Below, in pieces: positions 52,449-60,834 of a stretch of DNA of 64,000 nucleotides. This stretch comes from Streptomyces fructofermentans. Its GTDB lineage: Bacteria; Actinomycetota; Actinomycetes; Streptomycetales; Streptomycetaceae. The stretch is from assembly GCF_014651055.1 (NCBI RefSeq), contig NZ_BMWD01000018.1, forward strand, positions 123,609 through 187,608, in the 5' to 3' direction. A model generated the notes under the pieces. That model saw only the letters and a list, made by a program, of their open reading frames with translations. It was not told where the DNA came from and did no database searches. Within the stretch, counting starts at the first letter, position 1, and each line of letters begins with the position of its first letter. The translations under genes were made by a program, and so were the position numbers.

Positions 52449-52660
52449 GGCTGAGGGACCTCTTCGAATAGCGCGGAGGTCGCTCTCGTCCCGGCGGGGA
52501 CAAAGGTGATTCCGGGACAAACGCCGCGGTCTGTGACCCACGGCGCCGAGCGACGAGAGCCATTCTTAGCGACCGCAAAATGCCCTGGCAAAGGTGTGAC
52601 CTACGAAGCCGGATAGTGGATGCGGTAGGGGCAAATCGGGGCAGACTGGCACGTCTTCCC
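52449..52660 (-). promoter_or_regulatory. structured 5' leader of the SLT gene, possible riboswitch
   Basis: Upstream of the SLT start the minus strand can form a long-range stem between GCTCTCGTC (52552-52560) and GACGAGAGC (52482-52490), enclosing GGTC/GACC and GGCG/CGCC helices and a doubled GGGACAAA-type element. Many Streptomyces cell-wall hydrolase genes have c-di-AMP (ydaO) riboswitch leaders. I could not match the specific conserved boxes here, so the class is left open. Confidence 0.45.
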
Positions 52661-52746
52661 CGCTCATGATGCTCCCTTTGTCTCCTAAGTCCGTTCGTAC
52701 GTGATGTGGGCCCTATGCCCGGGCTCACACGCGCCCCCGCCCCGTC

Positions 52747-53832
52747 TCACCGGCAGTTGCTGGAGCAATGCTCTGTGTGAGGGTTCTCGGCCGGCAGCAG
52801 GAGGTGCACGTCGCCGAACTCGTGCCACAGGTAGCGCCCCCGCAGCGCCGCCTCGTACCCGCGGTCGATCGCGGCCCGCCCGGCGACCGCCTCCAGCATC
52901 AGCAGATGGGAGGCCTCCGGCTCGTGCAGCCCCGTGAGCAGCCCGTCGACCACCCGCACCCCCCGCTCCGGGGTGACCACCAGGTCCGTCCAGCCCCGTG
53001 CGGCCCGCACCGTGCCGTCGGGCCCGGCCGCCGACTCCACCGCGCGCACGGCCGTCGTCCCGACCGCCACGACCCGCCCGCCCCCGGCCCTCGCCGCGTT
53101 GATGAGCCGCGCCGAGGCCCGCGGCACCGCGTAGCGCTCCGGGTACGGGGGCTCGTGGACCTCGGCCGAGGCCACCCCCGTGTGCAGCGTGACCGGCGCG
53201 AACTGCACACCGCGGCTCACCAGCCGGGTCACCAGCCCGGAGGTGAAGGGCCGCGACGCGCTCGGCATCTCCGCGCTGCCCGCCCCGTCGCGGGACGGCA
53301 GCGAGAACACCGTCTGGTACGCCTCCAGCGGCTGGTCCCGCTCCGTGTAGGAGTAGCGGATCGGCCTCCCGTGCCGCCGCAGCAGCTCCAGGACCTCCCC
53401 GTCCGGCACGCGTCCCCACCACAGGCGCGTCCCGCGCGCCGACACCGGCTCGTCGAGGACCAGGCGCACGTTCCCGGGCAGCCGCACCTCCGTCCCCGCG
53501 GGCCCGCCCGCCCGCGCGCGCGTGGTGCCGCTGCCGTCGGGGTCCCGCAGCTCCACCGACCACCGCCCGTCGTCGCCCCGGGTGGAGAAGTGCACCACCA
53601 CGCGCGCGTGCCCCACCCTTCCGTCCACCGCGGCCGCCAGCGTCGCCGAGGTGTTCACGACCAGCAGGTCCCCGGCACGCAGCAGCCCCGGGAGGTCCGC
53701 GAACGCGTGGTGCGAGACCCGGGTGCCGCGGGACACGAGCAGCCGCACAGCGTCCCGGCCCAGCCCCGGCCCCCGCTGCTCGGCCGGCACCCGCGCCGAC
53801 AGCTCCTCGGGCACCCGCACGGCGATCGTCAT
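52747..53832 (-). CDS. QueA-like protein with altered core motif
   Basis: A 361-residue protein with QueA features: FADLPGLLRAGDLLVVNTSA, LEAYQTVFSLP, FAPVTLHTGV, RVVAVGTTAVRAVESA and a C-terminal YLWHEFGDVHLLL. QueA transfers the ribosyl of SAM to make epoxyqueuosine. In the position of the conserved PTAGLHF the protein has PSASRPF (190-196), losing the histidine. I see no other queuosine genes here. Its substrate may differ. The ATG overlaps the stop of the SDR gene. The C-terminus has two close cysteines. Confidence 0.83.
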   Translation of the reverse strand: MTIAVRVPEELSARVPAEQRGPGLGRDAVRLLVSRGTRVSHHAFADLPGLLRAGDLLVVNTSATLAAAVDGRVGHARVVVHFSTRGDDGRWSVELRDPDGSGTTRARAGGPAGTEVRLPGNVRLVLDEPVSARGTRLWWGRVPDGEVLELLRRHGRPIRYSYTERDQPLEAYQTVFSLPSRDGAGSAEMPSASRPFTSGLVTRLVSRGVQFAPVTLHTGVASAEVHEPPYPERYAVPRASARLINAARAGGGRVVAVGTTAVRAVESAAGPDGTVRAARGWTDLVVTPERGVRVVDGLLTGLHEPEASHLLMLEAVAGRAAIDRGYEAALRGRYLWHEFGDVHLLLPAENPHTEHCSSNCR

Positions 53833-54524
53833 CGCTGCTCCAGCAGCGCCGGCGCGGCGAGGCGCCCGCTCGGGGGGCGCTCGTCGAGCAGCCGCAGGAA
53901 TGCGGGCACCACCGAGGCCGGGTCCGGGCGGGCGTCGCCGTCGTCCGGCACCGCCGCCGCGTACAGGTCCGTCCCCATGTCGCCCGGGTCGACCGCCCAG
54001 ACCCGCAGCCCCGGCTCCTCCACCCCGAGCACCGCGACCAGCCGGTCCAGAGCCGCCTTCGAGGCCCCGTACCCGCCCCATGTCCCGTACGCCTCGACGG
54101 CCGCGTCCGAACTGACGCCGATCACCGCGCCCTCCTGCGACGCCCGCAACAGCGGCAGCGCCTCCTGGACCAGCCCCAGAGCCGCGACCACATTGACCTC
54201 CAGGGCCCGGCGCAGCCCGTCCAGGGCCAGCGCGTCGAGACGTACGAGCGGTTCGGCGCCCAGCGCGCTCGCGTTGCTCACCAGCAGATCGAGGCCGCCC
54301 AGGGCCCGCGCCGCGGCCACCAGGCCCGCGCGGTGCCCCGCGTCCGTGACATCACCGGGAACCGCCTCCACCCGTGTCCCGTGCCGGGACAGCTCCTCCG
54401 CCGCCGCCCGCAGGGCGTCCGGCGTCCTGGCGTCGAGCACCAGGTCCCAGCCGCGCTCCGCCAGAGCCCCGGCGAACGCGCCCCCCAGCCCCTTCGAAGC
54501 CCCCGTGATGATCGCCACCGGCAT
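53829..54524 (-). CDS. SDR-family oxidoreductase coupled to QueA-like gene
   Basis: A 231-residue short-chain dehydrogenase with ITGASKGLG, NASALGAEPL, VIGVSSDAAVEAYGTWGGYG with the Tyr, then ASKAALDRL with Lys. The substrate loop is short. The stop overlaps the QueA-like ATG (ATGA), so the two gene products are made together and probably act in one pathway. Confidence 0.9.
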   Translation of the reverse strand: MPVAIITGASKGLGGAFAGALAERGWDLVLDARTPDALRAAAEELSRHGTRVEAVPGDVTDAGHRAGLVAAARALGGLDLLVSNASALGAEPLVRLDALALDGLRRALEVNVVAALGLVQEALPLLRASQEGAVIGVSSDAAVEAYGTWGGYGASKAALDRLVAVLGVEEPGLRVWAVDPGDMGTDLYAAAVPDDGDARPDPASVVPAFLRLLDERPPSGRLAAPALLEQR

Positions 54525-54712
54525 GACATCCGTCCCCTCGTCGCAAGACCGCCGCTCCGGACGGATGCCCTCAACCTAGGAAGCCGGCTGACCGCCGCGC
54601 CTCGTGCGCCGGCCGCATTGCGCCGGGGCCCTTCGGCCTAGGTCCACCGGCCCGTACCGGGCCCGCCACAAGTCGGATACGCGCTGTCACACCCCGCCGG
54701 TACCGTGAGGGA

Positions 54713-55858
54713 ATGAGTCAAGGACCCCGGTCGGGCCTGTCCGCGGTGAGTGCCGCGCTGCTCGCGATGAGCAGGCACCTGGAGGTGCGCGACGTCCTCA
54801 AGACGATCGTCGCCTCGGCCCGCGAGCTGCTCGACGCCGAGTACGCGGCCCTCGGGGTCCCCGACGACCACGGCGGCTTCGCCCAGTTCGTCGTCGACGG
54901 CGTCGACGACGCCCAGTGGAAGGCCATCGGGCCGCTGCCCCGCCAGCACGGCATCCTCGCCGCGATGCTCAAGGAGGCCCGCCCCGAGCGTCTCGCCGAC
55001 GTCCGCGCGGACCCGCGTTTCGAGGGCTGGCCGGCGGCTCACCCCGACATGTCCGACTTCCTCGGCCTGCCGATCCGCGACGGTGACGAGGTCATCGGCG
55101 CCCTGTTCCTCGCCAACAAGAAGTGCCCGAAGCCGGACGGCGGCTGCGGATTCACCGAGGACGACGAGGAACTGCTGACGATCCTCGCCCAGCACGCGGC
55201 CATCGCCCTCACGAACGCCCGCCTGTACGAGCGCAGCCGCGAACTCACGATCGCCGAGGAGCGCTCGCGGCTCGCGCACGAACTGCACGACGCCGTCAGC
55301 CAGAAGCTCTTCTCGCTGCGCCTGACCGCCCAGGCCGCCGCCGCCCTGGTCGACCGCGACCCGGACCGTGCGAAGGGCGAGCTCCAGCAGGTGGCCGCCC
55401 TGGCGGCCGAGGCGGCCGACGAACTGCGCGCCGCGGTCGTCGAACTGCGGCCCGCGGCCCTCGACGAGGACGGGCTGGTCGCCACCCTGCGCACCCAGAT
55501 ACAGGTTCTCGACCGGGCCCACTCCGCGCGCGTGACCTTCGACGGCCGCGGTGCGCGCGCACTGCCCGCCGCCCAGGAGGAGGCGGTGCTGCGGGTCGCC
55601 CAGGAGGCCCTGCACAACGCGCTGCGGCACTCCGGGGCCGCCCGTGTCGACGTCACCCTGGAGCGACGGGGCCCCGGAGCCGTCCTGCGGGTCACCGACG
55701 ACGGCGGCGGCTTCGAGCCCCGGGCGACCCGCCGGGCCGGACGGCATCTCGGCCTCGTCTCCATGCGGGACCGGACGAGTGGCGTCGGAGGCACACTCAC
55801 GGTGGAATCGGCGCTTGGAGAGGGCACGACGATCGAGATGGAGGTCCCTGGTGGCTGA
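54713..55858 (+). CDS. GAF-domain sensor histidine kinase
   Basis: A 381-residue cytoplasmic kinase. A GAF domain (about 25-165) precedes a HisKA_3 dimerisation region with AEERSRLAHELHDAVSQKLF (phospho-acceptor His192), and an ATPase domain with NALRHSGAARV and VTDDGGGFE. There is no transmembrane helix, so it senses a cytosolic signal; two cysteines in the GAF domain (KKCPKPDGGCGF) might be redox-sensitive. TACCGT is six bases before the ATG. It overlaps the regulator gene by eight bases. Confidence 0.93.
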   Translation: MSQGPRSGLSAVSAALLAMSRHLEVRDVLKTIVASARELLDAEYAALGVPDDHGGFAQFVVDGVDDAQWKAIGPLPRQHGILAAMLKEARPERLADVRADPRFEGWPAAHPDMSDFLGLPIRDGDEVIGALFLANKKCPKPDGGCGFTEDDEELLTILAQHAAIALTNARLYERSRELTIAEERSRLAHELHDAVSQKLFSLRLTAQAAAALVDRDPDRAKGELQQVAALAAEAADELRAAVVELRPAALDEDGLVATLRTQIQVLDRAHSARVTFDGRGARALPAAQEEAVLRVAQEALHNALRHSGAARVDVTLERRGPGAVLRVTDDGGGFEPRATRRAGRHLGLVSMRDRTSGVGGTLTVESALGEGTTIEMEVPGG

Positions 55859-56492
55859 CGCAATCAAGGTGCTGCTCGTCGACGACCACCAGGTCGTCCG
55901 CCGCGGCCTGCGCACGTTCCTGGAGGTGCAGGACGACATCGAGGTCGTGGGGGAGGCCGCCGACGGCGCCGAGGGCGTCGACCGGGCGGAGGAGCTGAAG
56001 CCCGACGTCGTGCTCATGGACGTCAAGATGCCCGGCATGGACGGCGTGGAGGCCCTGCGCAGACTGCGCCAGCTGGCCAACCCCGCGCGCGTGCTGATCG
56101 TCACGAGCTTCACGGAGCAGCGCACGGTGGTCCCGGCCCTGCGCGCGGGCGCGGCCGGATACGTGTACAAGGACGTGGACCCCGAGGCCCTCGCGGGCGC
56201 CATCCGCTCTGTGCACGCGGGGCACATCCTGCTCCAGCCCGAGGTGGCCGGCGCGCTGCTGTCCCAGGAGGAGACGACGTACGGACAGGGCAGGGGCGGA
56301 TCGCTCACCGAGCGCGAGCGCGAGGTGCTCGGCCTGATCGCGGACGGCCGCTCCAACCGCGAGATCGCCCGCGCCCTCGTCCTCTCCGAGAAGACCGTCA
56401 AGACCCACGTCTCGAACATCCTGATGAAGCTCGACCTCTCCGACCGCACCCAGGCCGCGCTGTGGGCGGTGCGGCACGGGGCGGCCGGCTGA
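55851..56492 (+). CDS. LuxR/NarL-type response regulator
   Basis: A 213-residue regulator. The receiver domain has the acidic pair DDH and phospho-acceptor Asp57 in VVLMDVKMPGMDG. The C-terminal LuxR HTH reads LTEREREVLGLIADGRSNRE and KTVKTHVSNILMKLDLSDRT. It is coupled to the histidine kinase by overlap and lies just upstream of two chaplin genes, which it might control; that link is only positional. Confidence 0.94.
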   Translation: MADAIKVLLVDDHQVVRRGLRTFLEVQDDIEVVGEAADGAEGVDRAEELKPDVVLMDVKMPGMDGVEALRRLRQLANPARVLIVTSFTEQRTVVPALRAGAAGYVYKDVDPEALAGAIRSVHAGHILLQPEVAGALLSQEETTYGQGRGGSLTEREREVLGLIADGRSNREIARALVLSEKTVKTHVSNILMKLDLSDRTQAALWAVRHGAAG

Positions 56493-56613
56493 CCCGGCCG
56501 CCGGCCCGGGGCGGCATGCGGACGGTTCCGTTCCGGGATGAGATTCATACCGTCGTGGGAATGTCACCCGGACGGCGCATCCTTCCGGGGGGTCCGGCGT
56601 TCTCCAGTGCGAG

Positions 56614-56633
56614 CTGCGGCGCTCCTGCCGCAG
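56614..56633 (+). promoter_or_regulatory. hairpin upstream of first chaplin gene
   Basis: CTGCGGC and GCCGCAG form a 7-bp inverted repeat around six bases, ending nine bases before the GAGGAGAGG ribosome binding region. It is a possible regulatory site. Confidence 0.35.
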
Positions 56634-56658
56634 TGGTTCGCGAGGAGAGGGCTCAGAA

Positions 56659-56904
56659 GTGAAGAACCTGAAGAAGGCCGCAGCCATCACGATGATGGCC
56701 GGTGGCCTCGTTGCCGCCGGTGCCGGTTTCGCCTCCGCGACCGACGGTGCGCACGCCTCCGGCCAGGCCGTGGGCTCGCCGGGTGTCGCCTCGGGCAACC
56801 TCGTCCAGGTCCCCGTCCACGTCCCGGTGAACGCGGTCGGCAACACGGTGAACGTGATCGGCGCCCTGAACCCGGCCTTCGGCAACCTCGGCCTCAACCG
56901 CTGA
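56659..56904 (+). CDS. chpE: short chaplin, ChpE-like
   Basis: An 81-residue secreted hydrophobic surface protein. Signal peptide: MKNLKKAAAITMMAGGLVAA through GFASA. The single chaplin domain has GSPGVASGNLVQVPVHVPVN and ALNPAFGNLGLN. It lacks the cysteine pair of most chaplins, the mark of ChpE. Chaplins assemble on the surface of aerial hyphae. GTG start with a GAGGAGAGG site. Confidence 0.92.
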   Translation: MKNLKKAAAITMMAGGLVAAGAGFASATDGAHASGQAVGSPGVASGNLVQVPVHVPVNAVGNTVNVIGALNPAFGNLGLNR

Positions 56905-56924
56905 CACCCGCCGGACGGTGACCA

Positions 56925-56952
56925 CCGACCCCCGGGCCCGCCCGGGGGTCGG
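56925..56952 (+). terminator. terminator after first chaplin gene
   Basis: A perfect 12-bp inverted repeat (CCGACCCCCGGG / CCCGGGGGTCGG) with a four-base loop, 20 bases after the stop. Confidence 0.7.
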
Positions 56953-57091
56953 TCCGGTTGTCGTCCCGTCGGACCATTGATCCGAACGGGCAGAAGGCGC
57001 TCGCCCCCCGTGCCGTCCCGAGCCGGGTGGCGTTGCTCAGCGTACGGCCCGCGGCTGGGTCGGACACGCAATCGCAGGAGGAGTACTTCCC

Positions 57092-57331
57092 ATGAACATC
57101 GCCAAGAAGGCCGCCCTGGCCGTCACCGTCGCCGGTCTCGCCGCGGGTGCCTCCGCCGGTGCGGCGATCGCCGACTCGTCGGCCGACGGAGCCGCCGTGA
57201 AGTCCCCCGGCGTCGGCTCCGGCAACGTGGCCCAGCTCCCGGTCCACGTCCCCGTGAACGTCGTCGGCAACAGCGTGAACATCATCGGCGCCCTGAACCC
57301 GGCGTTCGGCAACGTGGGCGTGAACGACTGA
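57092..57331 (+). CDS. second short chaplin without cysteines
   Basis: A 79-residue chaplin: signal peptide (KKAALAVTVAGLAAGASAGA), then KSPGVGSGNVAQLPVHVPVN and IIGALNPAFGNVGVND. It also lacks cysteines, so it is a ChpE-type relative and not a ChpF/G/H-type. About 60% of its domain resembles the upstream copy by eye. Strong GGAGGAG ribosome binding site before the ATG. Confidence 0.9.
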   Translation: MNIAKKAALAVTVAGLAAGASAGAAIADSSADGAAVKSPGVGSGNVAQLPVHVPVNVVGNSVNIIGALNPAFGNVGVND

Positions 57332-57348
57332 CACGCCACCCGGCACAC

Positions 57349-57387
57349 AAGGGGCCCCGCGGACCGCACCGGTCCGCGGGGCCCCTT
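57349..57387 (+). terminator. terminator after second chaplin gene
   Basis: A perfect 18-bp inverted repeat (AAGGGGCCCCGCGGACCG and its complement) with loop CAC, 17 bases after the stop; it ends in TTCGT. Confidence 0.82.
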
Positions 57388-57477
57388 CGTGTCCGTCGCA
57401 CTCCGGGCGCGCAACGCCGGCCGCACCCGCACCCGCCCGCGGCCCGCGCGCGCGGAGCGCGCCCCGGACGGCGGCGC

Positions 57478-58266
57478 TCAGCGCGTCCCGCGCTCCCGCT
57501 CCTCCACGAACGCGTTGTACGCGGCCACCTGCGCCCGCCGCGCCGTCCGCTCGACCGGACGCAGCGCCTCGGTGCGCGCGGCCATCTCCGACGCGCTCAC
57601 CGCACCGCCGTGCCCGTTCTCGAACGCGACGGAGATGAGCAGCCCGACCCGCTGGGCGAGCTCCAGCACCCGCACCGCCCGCGGCGGATACCCGGGGGCC
57701 AGCAGCTCGCGCCCCCGCTCCGCCCGCGCCCGGTACGCGTCCACGGCCGCCTCGGCCACCGGACCCGAGCCCGCCAGGTCGAGCCGGGACAGCACCGCGG
57801 TCGCGTCGCGCAGCGCCTCCGCCAACTCCCGCTCCGCCTCCCCGAGGGAGGGCACGTCGGCCGGCGGCGCCTCACGTACGGCCAGACAGTGCCAGACGAC
57901 CTCCACGTGCGTGTCGCCCGCCGGCCCTGCCTCGAAGACCTCGGGCACCAGCCCCAGGGCGGCCCCGTGGCAGACCACCGCCTCCTCGGCCTCCAGGGCG
58001 CGGGCATTGAACTCGGGCGGGCCGCTCAGCCCGAGCGGATGTCCGGGGGCGGGCAGCGCGACCCGCAGACCGCCGACCCCGAGCGCGCGCAGCCGGCCGA
58101 GCGCGAGCGTGAGCCCCACGGGCCCCGACTCGCCCGGCAGCCCCTCGACCCGGTGCACGGCGTCCTCGCCGACGATGGCGACGACCGCGTCGTCCGGTGA
58201 CGCAAAACCGGCCAAAAGGGCATTTCCCCATGCGGCCAGCTGTCCTGAGCGTGGTTCCGAAAGCAT
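57478..58266 (-). CDS. conserved protein of unknown function
   Basis: A 262-residue soluble, acidic, helix-rich protein that I do not recognise. It begins MLSEPRSGQLAAWGNALLAG and contains AIVGEDAVHRVEGLPGESGP, which may be a ligand site. No signal peptide or metal motif. It is divergent from the ABC ATPase gene, with 122 bases between starts. Confidence 0.75.
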   Translation of the reverse strand: MLSEPRSGQLAAWGNALLAGFASPDDAVVAIVGEDAVHRVEGLPGESGPVGLTLALGRLRALGVGGLRVALPAPGHPLGLSGPPEFNARALEAEEAVVCHGAALGLVPEVFEAGPAGDTHVEVVWHCLAVREAPPADVPSLGEAERELAEALRDATAVLSRLDLAGSGPVAEAAVDAYRARAERGRELLAPGYPPRAVRVLELAQRVGLLISVAFENGHGGAVSASEMAARTEALRPVERTARRAQVAAYNAFVEERERGTR

Positions 58267-58388
58267 GGCCCCCACCCTAAGGACCGGCCGATGGATTGGA
58301 CGGGTCGGCCGGTGGCGTAGGTTTTCCCTGGGGGCTGCGTCCACAGACGTCAGCGACGGCCGAGACTGCAATGGGAGACAGCGCGCTC

Positions 58389-59180
58389 ATGAGCGATGTT
58401 CTGGAGCTTGAGGACGTATCAGTGGTCCGAGAGGGCCGGGCACTGGTGGACCAGGTCTCCTGGTCGGTCAAGGAGGGCGAGCGCTGGGTCATCCTCGGGC
58501 CGAACGGTGCCGGCAAGACGACCCTCCTGAACCTCGCCTCCAGCTACCTCTACCCCAGCCAGGGCACCGCCACGATCCTCGGCGAGACCCTCGGCAAGGT
58601 CGACGTCTTCGAGCTGCGCCCGCGCATCGGCGTGGCCGGCATCGCCATGGCCGAGAAGCTCCCCAAGCGGCAGACCGTCCTGCAGACCGTGCTGACCGCG
58701 GCCTACGGCATGACGGCCGGCTGGCACGAGGACTACGAGGACGTCGACGAGCAGCGCGCCCGCGCCTTCCTCGACCGCCTCGGCATGACCGACTACGTCG
58801 ACCGCAGGTTCGGCACCCTCTCCGAGGGGGAGCGCAAGCGCACCCTGATCGCCCGCGCCCTGATGACCGACCCCGAACTGCTTCTCCTCGACGAGCCCGC
58901 CGCGGGCCTCGACCTCGGCGGCCGCGAGGACCTCGTACGCCGCCTCGGCCGCCTCGCACGCGACCCGATCGCCCCCTCCATGATCATGGTGACGCACCAC
59001 GTCGAGGAGATCGCGCCCGGCTTCACCCACGTCCTGATGATCCGGCAGGGCAAGGTGCTCGCCGCCGGCCCGCTGGAACTCGAACTCACCTCCCGCAACC
59101 TGTCGTTGTGCTTCGGCCTCCCGCTCGTCGTGGAGCAGGTCGGCGACCGCTGGACCGCCCAGGGACTGCCGCTGTCCTGA
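58389..59180 (+). CDS. ABC transporter ATP-binding protein
   Basis: A 263-residue single cassette with Walker A GPNGAGKTT, signature LSEGERKR, Walker B LLLLDEPAAGLD and the switch histidine in MVTHHVEEI. The LSEGE signature and tight fold are those of the YlmA-type or molybdate-like ATPases that act without an adjacent permease. No membrane partner is seen in this window; ATG 58389 is preferred over the longer in-frame ATGs at 58296 and 58371. Confidence 0.88.
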   Translation: MSDVLELEDVSVVREGRALVDQVSWSVKEGERWVILGPNGAGKTTLLNLASSYLYPSQGTATILGETLGKVDVFELRPRIGVAGIAMAEKLPKRQTVLQTVLTAAYGMTAGWHEDYEDVDEQRARAFLDRLGMTDYVDRRFGTLSEGERKRTLIARALMTDPELLLLDEPAAGLDLGGREDLVRRLGRLARDPIAPSMIMVTHHVEEIAPGFTHVLMIRQGKVLAAGPLELELTSRNLSLCFGLPLVVEQVGDRWTAQGLPLS

Positions 59181-59251
59181 AGTCCGGCCCACCTGCCCCA
59201 AGTTGATCGGCGCCCTGTCCCCGACCAGGCCCGCGGACCTACCATGACGAC

Positions 59252-59683
59252 GTGGACGACATCGACGCATGGGTGTGGTGGCTGGTCGGCGCGGTCGGGC
59301 TCGGTATCCCGCTCGTCGTCACCGCGATGCCGGAGTTGGGAATGCTCGCCGTCGGCGCTGTCGCGGGCGCCGGTACCGCGGGCCTCGGAGGCAACCTCGT
59401 CCTCCAGGTCGTGGTCTTCGCCGTCGTCTCGGTGGCACTCATCGCGGTCGTACGCCCCGTCGCCGCCCGGCATCGGACCCAGCGCCCCCAACTCGCCACG
59501 GGAATCGAGGCGCTGAAGGGCAGGCAGGCCGTGGTCCTGGAGCGGGTCGACGGCACCGGCGGCCGGATCAAGCTCGCCGGAGAGGTCTGGTCGGCCAGAT
59601 CCCTCGACACCGGTCGCGCCTACGAGGAGGGCGAGCAGGTCGACGTCGTGGAGATCGAGGGAGCCACCGCGATCGTCATGTGA
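59252..59683 (+). CDS. NfeD-like membrane protein
   Basis: A 143-residue protein: three hydrophobic helices (WVWWLVGAVGLGIPLVVTAM, AVGAVAGAGTAGLGGNLVLQ, VVVFAVVSVALIAVVRPVA) and a C-terminal OB-fold domain with GRQAVVLERVDGTGGRIKLA. NfeD proteins act with SPFH proteins, whose gene follows. TACCAT is six bases before the GTG and there is no ribosome binding site, so translation is probably leaderless. Confidence 0.9.
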   Translation: MDDIDAWVWWLVGAVGLGIPLVVTAMPELGMLAVGAVAGAGTAGLGGNLVLQVVVFAVVSVALIAVVRPVAARHRTQRPQLATGIEALKGRQAVVLERVDGTGGRIKLAGEVWSARSLDTGRAYEEGEQVDVVEIEGATAIVM

Positions 59684-59816
59684 CCTCCCCGCGGCGTCCA
59701 GTGAACGGAACGGCCCACGTGGCGAGTTGTGGTCTGACACACTCGTCGAACAAGATCTTCGACAATCAGCAGGATCTTCCGGAACGCCGAGGCGGAGAAG
59801 GGTACGGGGAGCCACG

Positions 59817-60761
59817 ATGGGACCGGTCGTCATCGTCCTGATCATTCTGGTGGTGTTGGTCTTCATCGCGCTGATCAAGACCATCCAAGTCATCCCACAG
59901 GCCAGCGCGGCCATCGTCGAGCGGTTCGGCCGCTACACGCGGACACTCAACGCGGGCCTCAACATCGTCGTCCCGTTCATAGACTCGATCCGCAACCGCA
60001 TCGACCTCCGCGAACAGGTCGTCCCGTTCCCGCCCCAGCCGGTGATCACCCAGGACAACCTTGTCGTGAACATCGACACGGTCATCTACTACCAGGTCAC
60101 CGACGCCCGGGCCGCGACCTACGAGGTCGCCAGCTACATCCAGGCCATCGAGCAGCTGACGGTCACCACGCTCCGCAACATCATCGGCGGCATGGACCTG
60201 GAGCGGACCCTGACCTCGCGCGAGGAGATCAACGCGGCCCTGCGCGGCGTCCTCGACGAGGCCACCGGCAAGTGGGGCATCCGCGTCAACCGCGTCGAAC
60301 TGAAGGCGATCGAGCCGCCCACCTCCATCCAGGACTCGATGGAGAAGCAGATGCGCGCCGACCGCGACAAGCGCGCCGCGATCCTCACCGCGGAAGGCAT
60401 CCGCCAGTCGCAGATCCTCACCGCGGAGGGCGAGAAGCAGTCCGCGATCCTGCGCGCCGAGGGCGAGGCCAGGGCCGCCGCGCTGCGCGCCGAGGGCGAG
60501 GCCCAGGCCGTCCGTACCGTCTTCGAGGCCATCCACGCGGGAGACCCGGACCAGAAGCTCCTCTCGTACCAGTACCTCCAGATGCTCCCGAAGATCGCCG
60601 AGGGCGACGCCAACAAGCTCTGGATCGTCCCCAGCGAGATCGGCGACGCGCTCAAGGGCCTCTCCGGCGCCTTCGGGAACTTCGGAGGCATCGGCGGCGG
60701 ACAGCAGCCCGGCCCGCCGGCCGGCGCCGAACGCCGCGAGAAGCCGTCGATCACCGACTGA
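59817..60761 (+). CDS. SPFH/Band 7 (flotillin/stomatin-like) membrane protein
   Basis: A 314-residue protein with one N-terminal membrane helix (VVIVLIILVVLVFIALIK), the SPFH domain (residues about 25-190, VPQASAAIVERFGRYTRTL-type start) and a coiled coil with EGIRQSQILTAEGEKQSAIL repeats, then a Gly/Pro-rich end. It scaffolds membrane microdomains or protease complexes with NfeD. GGGGAG supports ATG 59817. Confidence 0.93.
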   Translation: MGPVVIVLIILVVLVFIALIKTIQVIPQASAAIVERFGRYTRTLNAGLNIVVPFIDSIRNRIDLREQVVPFPPQPVITQDNLVVNIDTVIYYQVTDARAATYEVASYIQAIEQLTVTTLRNIIGGMDLERTLTSREEINAALRGVLDEATGKWGIRVNRVELKAIEPPTSIQDSMEKQMRADRDKRAAILTAEGIRQSQILTAEGEKQSAILRAEGEARAAALRAEGEAQAVRTVFEAIHAGDPDQKLLSYQYLQMLPKIAEGDANKLWIVPSEIGDALKGLSGAFGNFGGIGGGQQPGPPAGAERREKPSITD

Positions 60762-60816
60762 CACAGGGGTGAGGGGCGGAACTCCCGCGGGAGTTCCGCC
60801 CCTCACCCCTGTGTCA
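60759..60816. terminator. 58-bp perfect palindrome between convergent SPFH and HNH genes
   Basis: Bases 60759-60787 are exactly complementary to 60788-60816 with no loop. The palindrome starts at the SPFH TGA codon itself and reads TGACACAGGGG... through its own complement. As RNA it gives a very stable hairpin on either strand, suiting a bidirectional terminator. Confidence 0.82.
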
Positions 60817-60834
60817 CGGGAAGCCGCGCACCGC

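Noticed and set aside
52449..52660. Firm assignment of the SLT leader as a ydaO (c-di-AMP) riboswitch
   Set aside because: The genomic context fits, but I could not locate the conserved GGGGA/GGGGTGAA-type boxes, so only a structured leader is reported.
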